DNA of 16,977 nt from Acidobacteriota bacterium (GCA_005790265.1 SXVE01000320.1:1-16977); one strand, 5' to 3'; shown: positions 1 to 6,975, numbered from the stretch's first letter. Program-made: numbers and translations. Notes: generated by a model not told the origin, from the letters alone.

Positions 1-395
1 AGCTGAATCGGAACTTTAATGTCACGGCTTGAATCGGCGAGAAGTCCTTGTTTCTTAAATTTGCCTTTGGCGATACGAGTTGAAATTTTCCTAATTTGTT
101 TGTTCAGTTTCTTGCTTGGATTTAGAGGGCAATCAAGTTGGTAAGTTTCGTTGCGATAACATCTGCCGATTTTTTCTAGGGTTAAAGAATCAGTCAAAAC
201 CAACTCATATTCCAAAATCCAAAAACTTTTAGAATTGTCAAACCCGACGCTTTCAGGCGTTGGCTCGCCAGATAAAGAAAATCCTAAGTCAACTTTCTCA
301 AGCAAGTTTTCAGCCGAATCTTGAGCAAGTGAGAATGTCGTCAACAGACAAATCCAGATTGAGCAAATAATGAAATAAGTAAGAAGATGTTTCAT
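1..395 (-). CDS. Small secreted protein of unknown function (3' end beyond window)
   Basis: An open frame runs on the minus strand from an ATG at 393-395 to the window edge, giving 131 codons without a stop. The protein begins MKHLLTYFIICSIWICLL and then TTFSLAQD, a clear Sec signal peptide with likely cleavage after SLA (about residue 24). The mature part begins QDSAENLLEKVDLG and later holds two cysteines (in GRCYRN and LDCPLNP) that could form a disulfide, then a lysine/arginine-rich stretch (about residues 98-116). I do not recognise a family. No convincing Shine-Dalgarno precedes the ATG. Codon use is poorer in gcg/cgc than in the neighbouring genes, which may point to recent acquisition. 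It is read away from the window and toward an unknown left neighbour. The existence of the gene is fairly sure; the function is unknown. Confidence 0.7.
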   Translation of the reverse strand, partial: MKHLLTYFIICSIWICLLTTFSLAQDSAENLLEKVDLGFSLSGEPTPESVGFDNSKSFWILEYELVLTDSLTLEKIGRCYRNETYQLDCPLNPSKKLNKQIRKISTRIAKGKFKKQGLLADSSRDIKVPIQ

Positions 396-532
396 AAGGT
401 CTTGTTGTCTATAACGAGCTTTTCGCGCAACTAGCACGGAGCGGCTAACTATTGATTGACCGGAAAGAGCATAAGCATTTCAATATGCAAAATTATTTTA
501 CTGCATTTTTAGTGCACCAATATAAACTTTTA
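396..532. other. Intergenic spacer with a GC-rich islet in AT-rich DNA
   Basis: This 137-bp spacer separates the secreted-protein gene from the 3' end of selA. Most of it is AT-rich, but about 410-470 is a GC-richer patch. Read on the minus strand it has GTTAGCCGCTC and then, near the gene, CGTTATAG 16 nt before the ATG. The ends resemble core sites of integron cassette recombination sequences, but the matching second half was not found. No hairpin with a T-run was seen, so no terminator for selA is called here. Confidence 0.3.
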
Positions 533-1966
533 TTATAATTTGACAAAAACCTCCAAAAGTTCCGCTTCTTCGCTCTCGGCAACGGTTCGCAAATCTATTA
601 CTACTTGATCTTCTAAAATTCTGGCGATAACCGGCGGGCGCGAGCGGCGTAAGGTTTCTTCTAATTTATCGGCGGACATTTTATTATGTTTGACGGCTAA
701 GAGAGTTGTTTCCGGCTGCACGTCGGGCGCGGAGCCGCCGCCGATTACGGATTTTCCGGCGATGGATTCGTATTTCAAAGCGGAATTTTCAGTTGCAGAT
801 TCGCTTAATTTCTTTGCAAATTTTTCGGTGCGCTGCGCTATTTCTTCGGGCGTTTGGGAAATCATCTGCAAAACGGGAATTTCCTGCCAAGCCGTTTCGC
901 GCTCGAATGCTGCGAGCGTCGCTTCGAGCGCGGCGTAAGCTAATTTATCAACGCGCAACGCTCGGTAAAGCGGGTGTTTTCTGATTTTTTCGATGATTTC
1001 GCGGCGTCCGACGATCAAGCCGGACTGCACGCCGCCGAGCAGTTTGTCGCCGCTAAACGTCACAATGTCCGCGCCTGCCGCAATTGATTCCGCGATAATT
1101 GGTTCGTCCGTCAAACCGTATTCACTCATATCAAAGAGCGCGCCGGAACCGGCGTCTTCATAAAGCAAAACGCCGCTGCGGTGCGCCAGATCAGCCAAAT
1201 CTTTTAATGGCGGCGACTCGGTAAAACCGATAATGCGGTAATTCGACGGGTGAACTTTCATCAAAACGCGCGTATTTTCATTGATTGCGCGTTCGTAATC
1301 GGCGAGTTTCGTGCGATTGGTCGCGCCGACTTCGCGGAGAATCGCGCCGGATTGTTCCATCACATCGGGAACGCGAAAATCGCCGCCGATTTCGACCAGC
1401 TCGCCGCGCGAAACGATCGCTTCGCCGCCGCGCGCCAAAACGGTCAAAACGAGAAACGCCGCCGCCGCGCAATTATTGACGACGAGCGCATTTTCCGCGC
1501 CGGTCAATGCGGCAAGCAGATGTTCAACGCGCGCCGCGCGCCGTCCGCGCTTTCCGGTTTCGAGATTGTATTCAAGATTGCAGTAACGCGCGGCTTCGGC
1601 GGAAATCGCCTTGATCGCGGCTTCGGACAGCGGCGCGCGTCCCAAATTTGTATGAATAATGACGCCGGTCGCGTTAATCACTCGCTGCGTTCTGAAATTT
1701 TGTTCGCGCTCGAAAAATTTAACAAGCTGCTTTTCCGCTTTTTCCAACAAATGTTCGCGCGAAATTTCGCCATTTGTTCCGTTTGCGCCCAATGTCATCT
1801 GGCGAACTTCCTGCCGCAACTCATCGCAAACCGCTCGCGCCGCCGCCGTAATTCGTTTCGCGCCGTATTGTTTGATGAGATTTTCCGCCGCCGAACGAAG
1901 CAGCGCGTCAACGGCGGGCAAACGGCGCAAAATTTCGGACTCGGGCGACAGAACCTTTTTTGTCAT
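533..1966 (-). CDS. selA: L-seryl-tRNA(Sec) selenium transferase
   Basis: SelA is the cytoplasmic PLP enzyme that converts seryl-tRNA(Sec) to selenocysteinyl-tRNA(Sec) using selenophosphate, the last step in bacterial selenocysteine synthesis. The protein has 477 residues, the usual family length. The N-terminal tRNA-binding helical region covers about residues 1-90. The fold-type I PLP domain follows, with INATGVIIHTNLGRAPL at 97-113, the active-site motif SGDKLLGG with K308 as Schiff-base lysine, and YEDAGSGA at 269-276 before it. The ATG at 1964-1966 has no Shine-Dalgarno. Instead TAGAAT lies exactly six bases upstream, suggesting a leaderless mRNA. The gene stands alone here: selB, selD and tRNA-Sec are not in the window, and I found no selenoprotein gene beside it. 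Identification is firm. Confidence 0.95.
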   Translation of the reverse strand: MTKKVLSPESEILRRLPAVDALLRSAAENLIKQYGAKRITAAARAVCDELRQEVRQMTLGANGTNGEISREHLLEKAEKQLVKFFEREQNFRTQRVINATGVIIHTNLGRAPLSEAAIKAISAEAARYCNLEYNLETGKRGRRAARVEHLLAALTGAENALVVNNCAAAAFLVLTVLARGGEAIVSRGELVEIGGDFRVPDVMEQSGAILREVGATNRTKLADYERAINENTRVLMKVHPSNYRIIGFTESPPLKDLADLAHRSGVLLYEDAGSGALFDMSEYGLTDEPIIAESIAAGADIVTFSGDKLLGGVQSGLIVGRREIIEKIRKHPLYRALRVDKLAYAALEATLAAFERETAWQEIPVLQMISQTPEEIAQRTEKFAKKLSESATENSALKYESIAGKSVIGGGSAPDVQPETTLLAVKHNKMSADKLEETLRRSRPPVIARILEDQVVIDLRTVAESEEAELLEVFVKL

Positions 1967-1972
1967 AAAAAT

Positions 1973-1978
1973 ATTCTA
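1973..1978 (-). promoter_or_regulatory. Candidate -10 box of a leaderless selA promoter
   Basis: On the minus strand TAGAAT is followed by six bases and then the selA ATG. This spacing would put the transcription start at or beside the start codon. No good -35 hexamer was found at 16-18 bp. The same TANNNT-N6-ATG layout recurs at two other genes in the window. Confidence 0.4.
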
Positions 1979-2042
1979 ACTGAAAAACGTGAAAAATAAT
2001 CGAAAACGAGGAATTGTGCGGCGTTTATTTGTTTTTATTAAT

Positions 2043-2075
2043 TTGGAAACAAACCGCAAAATCGTATTATAAATT
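2043..2075 (+). promoter_or_regulatory. Promoter of the 2082 gene, very short or absent leader
   Basis: TTGGAA (2043-2048), a 16-bp spacer and TATTAT (2065-2070) form one sigma-70-like promoter. An overlapping TAAATT (2070-2075) lies exactly six bases before the ATG at 2082. Either choice leaves a leader of at most a few bases, and there is no Shine-Dalgarno. The region is divergent to selA. Confidence 0.45.
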
Positions 2076-2081
2076 AAAAAT

Positions 2082-2402
2082 ATGGCAAACATCGGCAATA
2101 AGGTTTACCGGCAAACTCAAACGAAACAGGAAGACGCGGCGCAAGTTGACCAGCAACTCGTGCGGCTCGAAGAGGAAATTCGCAAACTGAAAATAGATTT
2201 CGACATATTTTTCAACGGTTCGTCGAAACGTCCGCCGCTCGAAGCGCGGGCGCGTTTGGAATCGAGTATGAAGCGCATCGCCGACGACCGAAATCTGACT
2301 TACGCGCAGCGTTATCAATTTAACGCGCTCGTTTCGCGGTTTTCTTCGTATCGCGAACTGTGGCGCCGAACACTAAAAGCGCGCGGCGAAGACTTGGTAT
2401 AA
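2082..2402 (+). CDS. Hypothetical coiled-coil protein, 106 aa
   Basis: This small, highly charged cytoplasmic protein has no signal peptide or membrane segment. Residues about 10-40 (with QDAAQVDQQL-like heptads, VRLEEEIRKLKIDF) look like a coiled coil. The C-terminal half (RARLESSMKRIADDR, then LTYAQRYQFNALVSRF and YRELWRRTLKARGED) is predicted helical with a regular pattern of arginines and aromatic residues. I do not recognise a named family. The start ATG has a -10-like box directly upstream instead of a ribosome binding site. The next gene begins 66 bp downstream on the same strand, and a strong terminator follows that one, so the two are probably one transcript. Codon use matches the neighbours. 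It is a likely real gene of unknown role. Confidence 0.75.
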   Translation: MANIGNKVYRQTQTKQEDAAQVDQQLVRLEEEIRKLKIDFDIFFNGSSKRPPLEARARLESSMKRIADDRNLTYAQRYQFNALVSRFSSYRELWRRTLKARGEDLV

Positions 2403-2423
2403 AGAATCGGCGAAGCGCTTTAT

Positions 2424-2448
2424 CAGAAAGCATTTTCTGCGGTAAAAT
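2424..2448 (+). promoter_or_regulatory. Small palindrome plus -10-like box before the lipoprotein gene
   Basis: CAGAAA-GCAT-TTTCTG is a perfect 6-bp inverted repeat at 2424-2439, directly followed by TAAAAT at 2443-2448. A repressor site placed over the -35 region of an internal promoter would look like this, but no good -35 hexamer is visible. Confidence 0.25.
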
Positions 2449-2468
2449 CAGCGCAGACAGATTTCTTT

Positions 2469-3092
2469 ATGAAAAACCGCCACGCGTCAAATCGGAAAAC
2501 GGGAACCGCGCTTTTGTGCGTCGTCGTTTTTTTCGCGCTCGCAGTTGGTTTTTCGTGCCGCAAATCGGCGAAAAACGATTCGGTTGGAATTTTGGGCGCG
2601 ACGGACGAAACGGCGGACGCGGCGAAAATCGTCGCCGAAGCGAACGAAGATTTGACCAAAATTAAAATTCTTTACAAAGAAAACGAAGGCAAACGCGAAG
2701 AATTGAAAAAGGCGATGGAAGCGAACGAATCGGCAGCGGTGCGCAAAATTTCCGACGACGTTGTTTATTTAATCAACGACGGAACCGCCGCTGGGAAAAG
2801 CGCGATTGAAAAAATTCAAAACGCGCAGGAAATGCAAATTAATGACGATTACCGCGAATATCTGCGTTTGAAAGAAGAAAGTTTGCAGCGCCAGCTCGAT
2901 GCTTTCGACAATTACCGCGAAGCCGCGCGCGCCTTGCGCGACAATTACGATCCGAAAAACAAAGCTCTGCGCGAAAAAATCAAAGAGGAATTCAAAAATC
3001 GAAGTGAAAATTACCGCAAAATTATGGAAACGGCGCGCGATTACAGCAAACGCGCCAATGAATTAGCTAAAAAAGCGGCGCGGCAAAATTAA
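2469..3092 (+). CDS. Probable lipoprotein with long alpha-helical, charged body
   Basis: The 207-residue protein starts with a basic n-region (MKNRHASNRK) and a hydrophobic stretch (about residues 13-27) ending in GFSC, so Cys30 is a plausible but non-ideal lipoprotein cysteine. The rest (about 31-207) is almost wholly helical and very rich in Lys, Glu, Asn and Ala. It has heptad-like segments such as EENEGKREELKKAMEA-type repeats near 73-90 and RLKEESLQRQLDAFDNYREA near 134-153, which suggest extended coiled coils in the periplasm. No enzymatic motif is seen and I cannot name a family. No strong Shine-Dalgarno precedes the ATG. It follows the 106-aa gene by 66 bp and is closed by a rho-independent terminator, so both are likely co-transcribed. 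It may be a structural envelope protein (inference only). Confidence 0.75.
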   Translation: MKNRHASNRKTGTALLCVVVFFALAVGFSCRKSAKNDSVGILGATDETADAAKIVAEANEDLTKIKILYKENEGKREELKKAMEANESAAVRKISDDVVYLINDGTAAGKSAIEKIQNAQEMQINDDYREYLRLKEESLQRQLDAFDNYREAARALRDNYDPKNKALREKIKEEFKNRSENYRKIMETARDYSKRANELAKKAARQN

Positions 3093-3121
3093 CGGTTTGC
3101 CGAAAACGAGCAAGATTTAAT

Positions 3122-3155
3122 AAAAAAGGACGACAAGATTTTGTCGTCCTTTTTT
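3122..3155. terminator. Bidirectional rho-independent terminator
   Basis: A perfect 15-bp stem (core AAGGACGACAA with TTGTCGTCCTT) with the 4-nt loop gatt is flanked by A6 on the left and T6 on the right. It lies between the convergent lipoprotein gene (ends 3092) and the PDZ gene (ends 3190), so it can serve both strands. Confidence 0.9.
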
Positions 3156-3189
3156 AATTTCCGCTGCATATTTTACAAACAGTTTTAAT

Positions 3190-4164
3190 TTATAAAATAT
3201 CGGCATCGAGCGGCATTCGTCTGGGCGGCGCGATTCGCATCAAAGGCATTTGAGAATCAAGTCGGAGCGGTTCGCCGTTGCCGGGAAAGCGCTCGAATTG
3301 TTCGTTGAAATTCAGTATTTCGCCTTTGCTCGCTTCGGGCATGACGCGCATCGTTTGCCGATTGCGGTCGCGAACAATCGTCAAACTGACATCGCCGTCT
3401 TTCTTTTCGTTGAGCGCGCGAATCATTTCCGCGCTTTCGCCGATTGGTTTGCCGTCAATTTCAACGATGACATCGCCCGCTTTCAATCCCGCTTTTGCCG
3501 CCGGTGAATTTTCGCGCACGTTATTGATTAAAAGCCCTTTGCCGGCGGCGACGCCGAAATATTCGCCGAGCTGTTTGGTCAATTCGGAAACGCCGACGCC
3601 GATTTGTCTGCCGGTTGGAATGCGCGTCACAATCGCGTTCGGCGCGAGTCCGCTAAACGGCGCGTTCGGCGCGAGCGGTTCTCGCGGAAAATCGGGAAAT
3701 GACGGAAAACTTTCAAAATTAAAATTGTTGCCGCCGAGCTTAGATAAATCTCGTTTGCCGAGCGTCGCCGTGATTTCTCGTTCGCTGCCGCCGCGCAAAA
3801 TCGTTAATCGCACTTGATGATCCGGCGCAGTTTCGGAAATCAGACGAGTCAGTTTGCGCGCGCCGCTGATTTCTTCATTATTGACGCGGACGATCACATC
3901 GTTTGCCAGCAAACCGGCTTGCGCGGCGGGCGAGTTTTCCGAAACTTTCTCGACGGCAACGCCGCGCACTTCGCGCAGACCGAAACGCGCAAAATTTTCT
4001 TTCGTTACTTCCTGCGTTTGAATGCCGAGATAGCCGCCTTCGGAAATCGACTGCAAAAACACGCGCGGCGCTCGCGCATCGTTCGGCACCGGCATCTGCT
4101 GCGCAACGCCCGAAACGCTCGCGGCGCTTGAAATAAATATCAATGCGAAAAATTTATTTAACAT
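3190..4164 (-). CDS. Secreted protein with two PDZ domains, no protease domain
   Basis: The 324-residue protein has a signal peptide (residues 1-21, cleavage probably after SGVA). PDZ domain 1 spans about 45-135, with the carboxylate loop YLGIQ at 45-49 and NSPAAQAGLLANDVIVRVN at 77-95. PDZ domain 2 spans about 188-275, with IGVGVS and NSPAAKAGLKAGDVIVEIDG at 219-238. Both are of the circularly permuted bacterial type seen in DegP/HtrA proteins, but no Ser-His-Asp protease domain is present. The domains are joined by a Pro/Phe-rich linker (about 145-185), and a Pro/Arg-rich tail follows. The start is well supported: GGAGGT lies 7 bases before the ATG. It probably acts in the periplasm as a binding or scaffold module that recognises C-terminal peptides or other proteins. 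It ends at a shared terminator. Domain call firm, role unknown. Confidence 0.9.
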   Translation of the reverse strand: MLNKFFALIFISSAASVSGVAQQMPVPNDARAPRVFLQSISEGGYLGIQTQEVTKENFARFGLREVRGVAVEKVSENSPAAQAGLLANDVIVRVNNEEISGARKLTRLISETAPDHQVRLTILRGGSEREITATLGKRDLSKLGGNNFNFESFPSFPDFPREPLAPNAPFSGLAPNAIVTRIPTGRQIGVGVSELTKQLGEYFGVAAGKGLLINNVRENSPAAKAGLKAGDVIVEIDGKPIGESAEMIRALNEKKDGDVSLTIVRDRNRQTMRVMPEASKGEILNFNEQFERFPGNGEPLRLDSQMPLMRIAPPRRMPLDADIL

Positions 4165-4201
4165 CGAATAACCTCCAAATTATCTTTGAATTTTCCACCT
4201 A

Positions 4202-4339
4202 ATTACTGTTTCGATTGGTGAATCCGAAACAAAAGTTGCATTTGATGCCAAAAAAGTTGTCCGCGCCGCCAAAAAATCGCTGCACAAAGGTGAAATCCTG
4301 CCGTTTGCTTTGCTAAATCTACGGCGAATGCTAATATAG
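4202..4339 (+). pseudogene. Coding-like remnant without a start codon (3' end of a lost gene?)
   Basis: An open frame of 45 codons ending at TAG (4337-4339) reads ITVSIGESETKVAFDAKK, then VVRAAKKSLHKGEILPF and ALLNLRRMLI. The amphipathic pattern and the gcc/cgc/aaa codon use look like a genuine small protein C-terminus. An in-frame TGA at 4187-4189 lies upstream, and no ATG, GTG or TTG stands at its head (only ATT). It lies in the divergent spacer between the PDZ and BON genes, where a regulatory region would be expected. It may be the end of a gene cut by deletion, or a chance open frame. Confidence 0.35.
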
Positions 4340-4352
4340 CCGTTAAAGTTTT

Positions 4353-4381
4353 TTGACTTTAGATTTAAAAATAATTTTAAA
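4353..4381 (+). promoter_or_regulatory. Candidate promoter of the BON lipoprotein gene
   Basis: TTGACT (4353-4358) is a near-consensus -35 hexamer. At 17 bp spacing there is only TTTAAA (4376-4381), a poor -10 match, although the region is very AT-rich. The promoter ends just before the GAGGA ribosome binding site at 4384-4388. Confidence 0.35.
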
Positions 4382-4396
4382 CAGAGGAATTACAGG

Positions 4397-4969
4397 ATGA
4401 AAAAAATCACTTTATTTGCTGCGACCGCTGTTTTGGCAACCGGTTTAATGGGCTGCGAAACTGCGACGAACACAACAACAAATGTTAGAACAAATGCGAA
4501 CAGCGCTGCGGTAAACGGCGTTAATTCAAATACGGCTGTTGTCGTTAATACAAACAATATGGAAACCGGCAAAATGAATACCAATTCGAGCACGGTTAAC
4601 TACAACGTTTCACGCGCGGATTATGACAAAGATCGCGCGAAATATGAAGCTGAAAAAGGCGTCAGCACCATCGGACAGGGCGCGAACGACAGCTGGATCT
4701 GGTTCAAAACCAAAGGCGCTTTGGCAACGATCAACGATCTGCGCGATTCGACAATCAATGTTGACGTCGCCAATGACGTTATCACTCTGAAAGGAACCGT
4801 CGCGACAGCGGCGCAGAAAACTCAGGCTGAAACGGCTGCTAAAAGCATCGAAGGTCAGAAAGGCGTGAAAAATGAATTAAAAGTTCAAGCCGGAGATTCT
4901 TTGACCAATCAAGCGGTAACCGACAGCGACAAACCGGCAAACTCGAGCGCCAACGCTAACAAAAAATAA
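4397..4969 (+). CDS. BON-domain lipoprotein
   Basis: The 190-residue protein has a textbook lipoprotein signal: MKKITLFAATAVLATG, then LMGC with Cys20 as the lipidated residue. After it comes an Asn/Thr/Ser-rich low-complexity spacer (about 21-70), then a single BON domain at about 98-165, with the pattern DSWIWFKTKGAL, INVDVANDVITLKGTV and the closing GVKNELKV. BON domains bind phospholipid or peptidoglycan-proximal surfaces in proteins such as OsmY and Kbp, so an envelope-stability role is likely (inference). The C-terminal tail is again Asn/Ser/Ala-rich. The start is supported by GAGGA eight bases upstream. A very strong terminator follows, so the gene is probably a single transcription unit. 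No enzymatic function is expected. Confidence 0.9.
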   Translation: MKKITLFAATAVLATGLMGCETATNTTTNVRTNANSAAVNGVNSNTAVVVNTNNMETGKMNTNSSTVNYNVSRADYDKDRAKYEAEKGVSTIGQGANDSWIWFKTKGALATINDLRDSTINVDVANDVITLKGTVATAAQKTQAETAAKSIEGQKGVKNELKVQAGDSLTNQAVTDSDKPANSSANANKK

Positions 4970-5005
4970 ACGAAGATTGTTTTAATTAAAAACATTCAGA
5001 AGTTG

Positions 5006-5052
5006 AAAAAAAGGAGCGATTGAGAAAAACTTTCTCAATCGCTCCTTTTTTT
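5006..5052. terminator. Strong bidirectional rho-independent terminator
   Basis: The stem pairs 5006-5027 with 5031-5052 without a mismatch (22 bp, core GGAGCGATTGAGAAA with TTTCTCAATCGCTCC) around the 3-nt loop aac. The outer pairs are A7/T7, giving a T-tract on both strands. It lies between the convergent BON gene and the aminotransferase gene. Confidence 0.92.
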
Positions 5053-5089
5053 ATTTTCGGTTACACAAATTTTATCGGCGGCGCGCCGA

Positions 5090-6313
5090 TTATATTTTTT
5101 TCGTTAGATTTTGCAATCTTTCCGCCGCCGCTTGCAGCGTTTCGTCTTTTTTGCAGAAACAAAACCGCACTTTCTGCGCGCCGAGCGATTTGTCGTGATA
5201 AAACGACGAACCGGGAACGACCGCCACGCCGATTTCCTGAATTAAAAATTTGGTGAATTCAACGTCATTGGCAAATCCGAAATCGGAAATGTCCGTCATC
5301 ACATAATATGCGCCCTGCGGCATTTCACATTTGAAGCCGTTTTTCTGCAAAACGGGAACGATAAAATCGCGCTTTGACTGATATTCTTTCTGCAATTCGC
5401 GATAATATTTTTCCGGCAGCGAAAGTGCGTAAGCTCCGGCGTGTTGCAGCGGATTTGCCGCGCCGACCGTCAAAAAGTCGTGAACTTTGCGAATCGCCGA
5501 AGTAATGTCCGGCGGCGCGATTACGTAACCGACGCGCCAGCCCGTCACCGAATAAGTTTTCGACAGCGAATTGATGACGACCGTTCGATCATTCATTCCG
5601 TCAATTTGCGCCATCGAAAGGTGTTTCGGATTGTCGCGCGTCATCTCGCCCGCGTCGCGGATTCCTTTGTAAATAATATGTTCGTAGATCTCGTCGGTGA
5701 AGCAAATCACATCGAATTCCCGGCAAAGTTCGGCGATAAATTCGAGTTCTTCACGCGTAAAAACTTTGCCGGTCGGGTTGTTCGGATTGCAGATGATAAT
5801 CGCTTTTGTGTTTTCATTAAAAGCGTTTCTCAACTCATCCTTTTCAAAATGCCAGCCGGTTTCGGTTTGATAAAGCGGAACGTGAACCGGCTTTGCGTCC
5901 GACAAAATCGCGTCCGGAGCGTAATTTTCGTAAAAAGGCTCGAACACGATCACTTCTTCGCCCGCATCAACCGTCGCCATCATTCCCGCAATCATTCCTT
6001 CGGTTGAACCGCACGTCACGGTAATTTCCGTTTCGGGATCTACATCCAAATTCAAAAACCATTTCGTTTTTTCGGCAATCGCATCGCGAAAAGATTTTAC
6101 GCCCCACGTTATCGCATATTGATTGTGATCGCCGGCAATCGCTTCCATCGCCTTTTCTTTAATATCAAACGGCGCCGGAAAATCAGGAAAACCCTGCCCA
6201 AGATTGACCGCATCATATTTAGCCGCCACCCGCGACATCTCGCGAATCACCGATTCGGTAAAACTCGCCGCTTTTTTAGAAATTCGATTTTTGGTCAATT
6301 TGGTTTGATTCAT
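5090..6313 (-). CDS. PLP-dependent class I/II aminotransferase (kynurenine/methionine aminotransferase-like)
   Basis: This 407-residue cytosolic fold-type I PLP enzyme has all the usual landmarks: NLGQGFPDFPAP at 37-48, which is typical of the kynurenine/methionine aminotransferase subgroup; the QYAITWG substrate motif near 65-71; CNPNNPTGK at 175-183 (Asn179 region contacting the cofactor); DEIYEH at 207-212 (Asp207, Tyr210); and SLSKTYSVTGWRVGY at 249-263 with Lys252 as Schiff-base lysine. A C-terminal VRFCF near 387 carries the carboxylate-binding arginine. Substrates cannot be fixed from sequence: methionine, glutamine, aromatic amino acids or kynurenine are possible. The gene starts 22 bp after the nucleotidyltransferase-like gene on the same strand and lacks a clear Shine-Dalgarno, so it is probably the third gene of that transcript. 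It ends at the shared terminator. Confidence 0.92.
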   Translation of the reverse strand: MNQTKLTKNRISKKAASFTESVIREMSRVAAKYDAVNLGQGFPDFPAPFDIKEKAMEAIAGDHNQYAITWGVKSFRDAIAEKTKWFLNLDVDPETEITVTCGSTEGMIAGMMATVDAGEEVIVFEPFYENYAPDAILSDAKPVHVPLYQTETGWHFEKDELRNAFNENTKAIIICNPNNPTGKVFTREELEFIAELCREFDVICFTDEIYEHIIYKGIRDAGEMTRDNPKHLSMAQIDGMNDRTVVINSLSKTYSVTGWRVGYVIAPPDITSAIRKVHDFLTVGAANPLQHAGAYALSLPEKYYRELQKEYQSKRDFIVPVLQKNGFKCEMPQGAYYVMTDISDFGFANDVEFTKFLIQEIGVAVVPGSSFYHDKSLGAQKVRFCFCKKDETLQAAAERLQNLTKKI

Positions 6314-6335
6314 ATAGTTTTGTTTAACTTATAAA

Positions 6336-6779
6336 TTATTCACTTTCCAACCACAAAGCATCGTTTCGGTCTTTTGGTCTGCCGGTTGATTTTTTGTTTA
6401 TAATTAATTGAGTTTTACCGATAACGCCGATTTTCAATCCTTCGATCTCGATTGTTTTGTGTTCCTGCCACGCTTCGTCAAATTCTACGCCGTCAATTTG
6501 CGTGATGACATCAATGCGGCTCGGAACAAGACCGATTTGAAAAACCATTCCGGGCGTTCGCAAATCTTCAATATTCAAATCAAAAAGCGGCGTGCCGAAT
6601 TTCTGCAAAGCCTGCCAAACCTTCTGCGCGTTTTCTTCCGAACAGCGAATCCATAAATCAATATCGCCGGTTGCGCGAACAAATCCGTGAAAAGCCATTG
6701 CGTATCCGCCAACGACCAGAAATTCAACTTTTTCTTCGCAAAACGCGGATAATATGTCTTTGAAGTTTTGGTTCAGCAA
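6336..6779 (-). CDS. Nucleotidyltransferase-fold protein (DUF6036/MNT-AbiEii-like)
   Basis: The 147-residue protein has the minimal nucleotidyltransferase signature: hydrophobic strand EFLVVGGYAMAFHG at 19-32 with Gly24-Gly25, then TGDIDLWI at 37-44 with the metal-binding Asp39 and Asp41, and a third acidic residue in SRIDV (Asp90). The C-terminal KKSTGRPKDRND at 129-140 matches the conserved tail of small DUF6036-type proteins. Such proteins resemble the catalytic half of MNT/HEPN and AbiEii toxin-antitoxin modules, but their own activity is mostly unknown. Its first 18 codons overlap the end of the upstream small gene in another frame, a layout I recall from relatives of this pair. No HEPN partner is present, so this is not a classic MNT-HEPN system. 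Family call good, function open. Confidence 0.85.
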   Translation of the reverse strand: MLNQNFKDILSAFCEEKVEFLVVGGYAMAFHGFVRATGDIDLWIRCSEENAQKVWQALQKFGTPLFDLNIEDLRTPGMVFQIGLVPSRIDVITQIDGVEFDEAWQEHKTIEIEGLKIGVIGKTQLIINKKSTGRPKDRNDALWLESE

Positions 6780-6933
6780 TCGGTTCTCCTTTGAAAGCCC
6801 ACGCGTCGAGCGTTAATTGCCACATCATCCCGAAACGCTCGGCTGGCGTTGTATTTCTCAGGTCAAAATCATCGGTTTGCTCGGAGAGTTTTTTGACTTG
6901 AATTTGGCGTGTATTTTGAACTTTTTCACTCAT
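6724..6933 (-). CDS. Small conserved partner of the nucleotidyltransferase-like protein
   Basis: The 69-residue protein (MSEKVQNTRQIQVKKLSE, then TPAERFGMMWQLTLDAW, then EPKLQRHIIRVLRR) has an N-terminal strand-like segment and a central helix, and ends in a basic tail. Short proteins with the pattern PAER...W...EPRLQRH..R commonly precede genes of the DUF6036 type as far as I recall; they may be antitoxin- or chaperone-like partners (inference). The last 56 bases overlap the start of the nucleotidyltransferase gene, which argues for translational coupling and co-folding. The start ATG at 6931-6933 has no Shine-Dalgarno; TAAATT lies five bases upstream. This would be the first gene of the three-gene minus-strand unit. 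Confidence 0.7.
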   Translation of the reverse strand: MSEKVQNTRQIQVKKLSEQTDDFDLRNTTPAERFGMMWQLTLDAWAFKGEPIAEPKLQRHIIRVLRRKS

Positions 6934-6975
6934 AAATCAATTTAAAGATTAGCATAGATATTTGTCCGGTAAAAT

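Noticed and set aside
396..470. Complete integron attC site
   Set aside because: The ends only partly match the core-site consensus and the paired inner sites are missing.
1250..1999. 249-codon open frame on the plus strand opposite selA
   Set aside because: It is the antisense shadow of a highly conserved selA; the composition (Arg, Ala, Phe, Asn rich) is typical of reverse reading of gcg/cgc-rich genes and no domain is visible.
5441..6007. 188-codon plus-strand frame opposite the aminotransferase
   Set aside because: The aminotransferase has every cofactor motif; the reverse frame has none and is rich in Arg, Phe and Asn.
6336..6933. Classic MNT-HEPN or AbiEi/AbiEii toxin-antitoxin system
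   Set aside because: There is no HEPN (RxxxxH) partner and no winged-helix antitoxin; the small partner is of another type.
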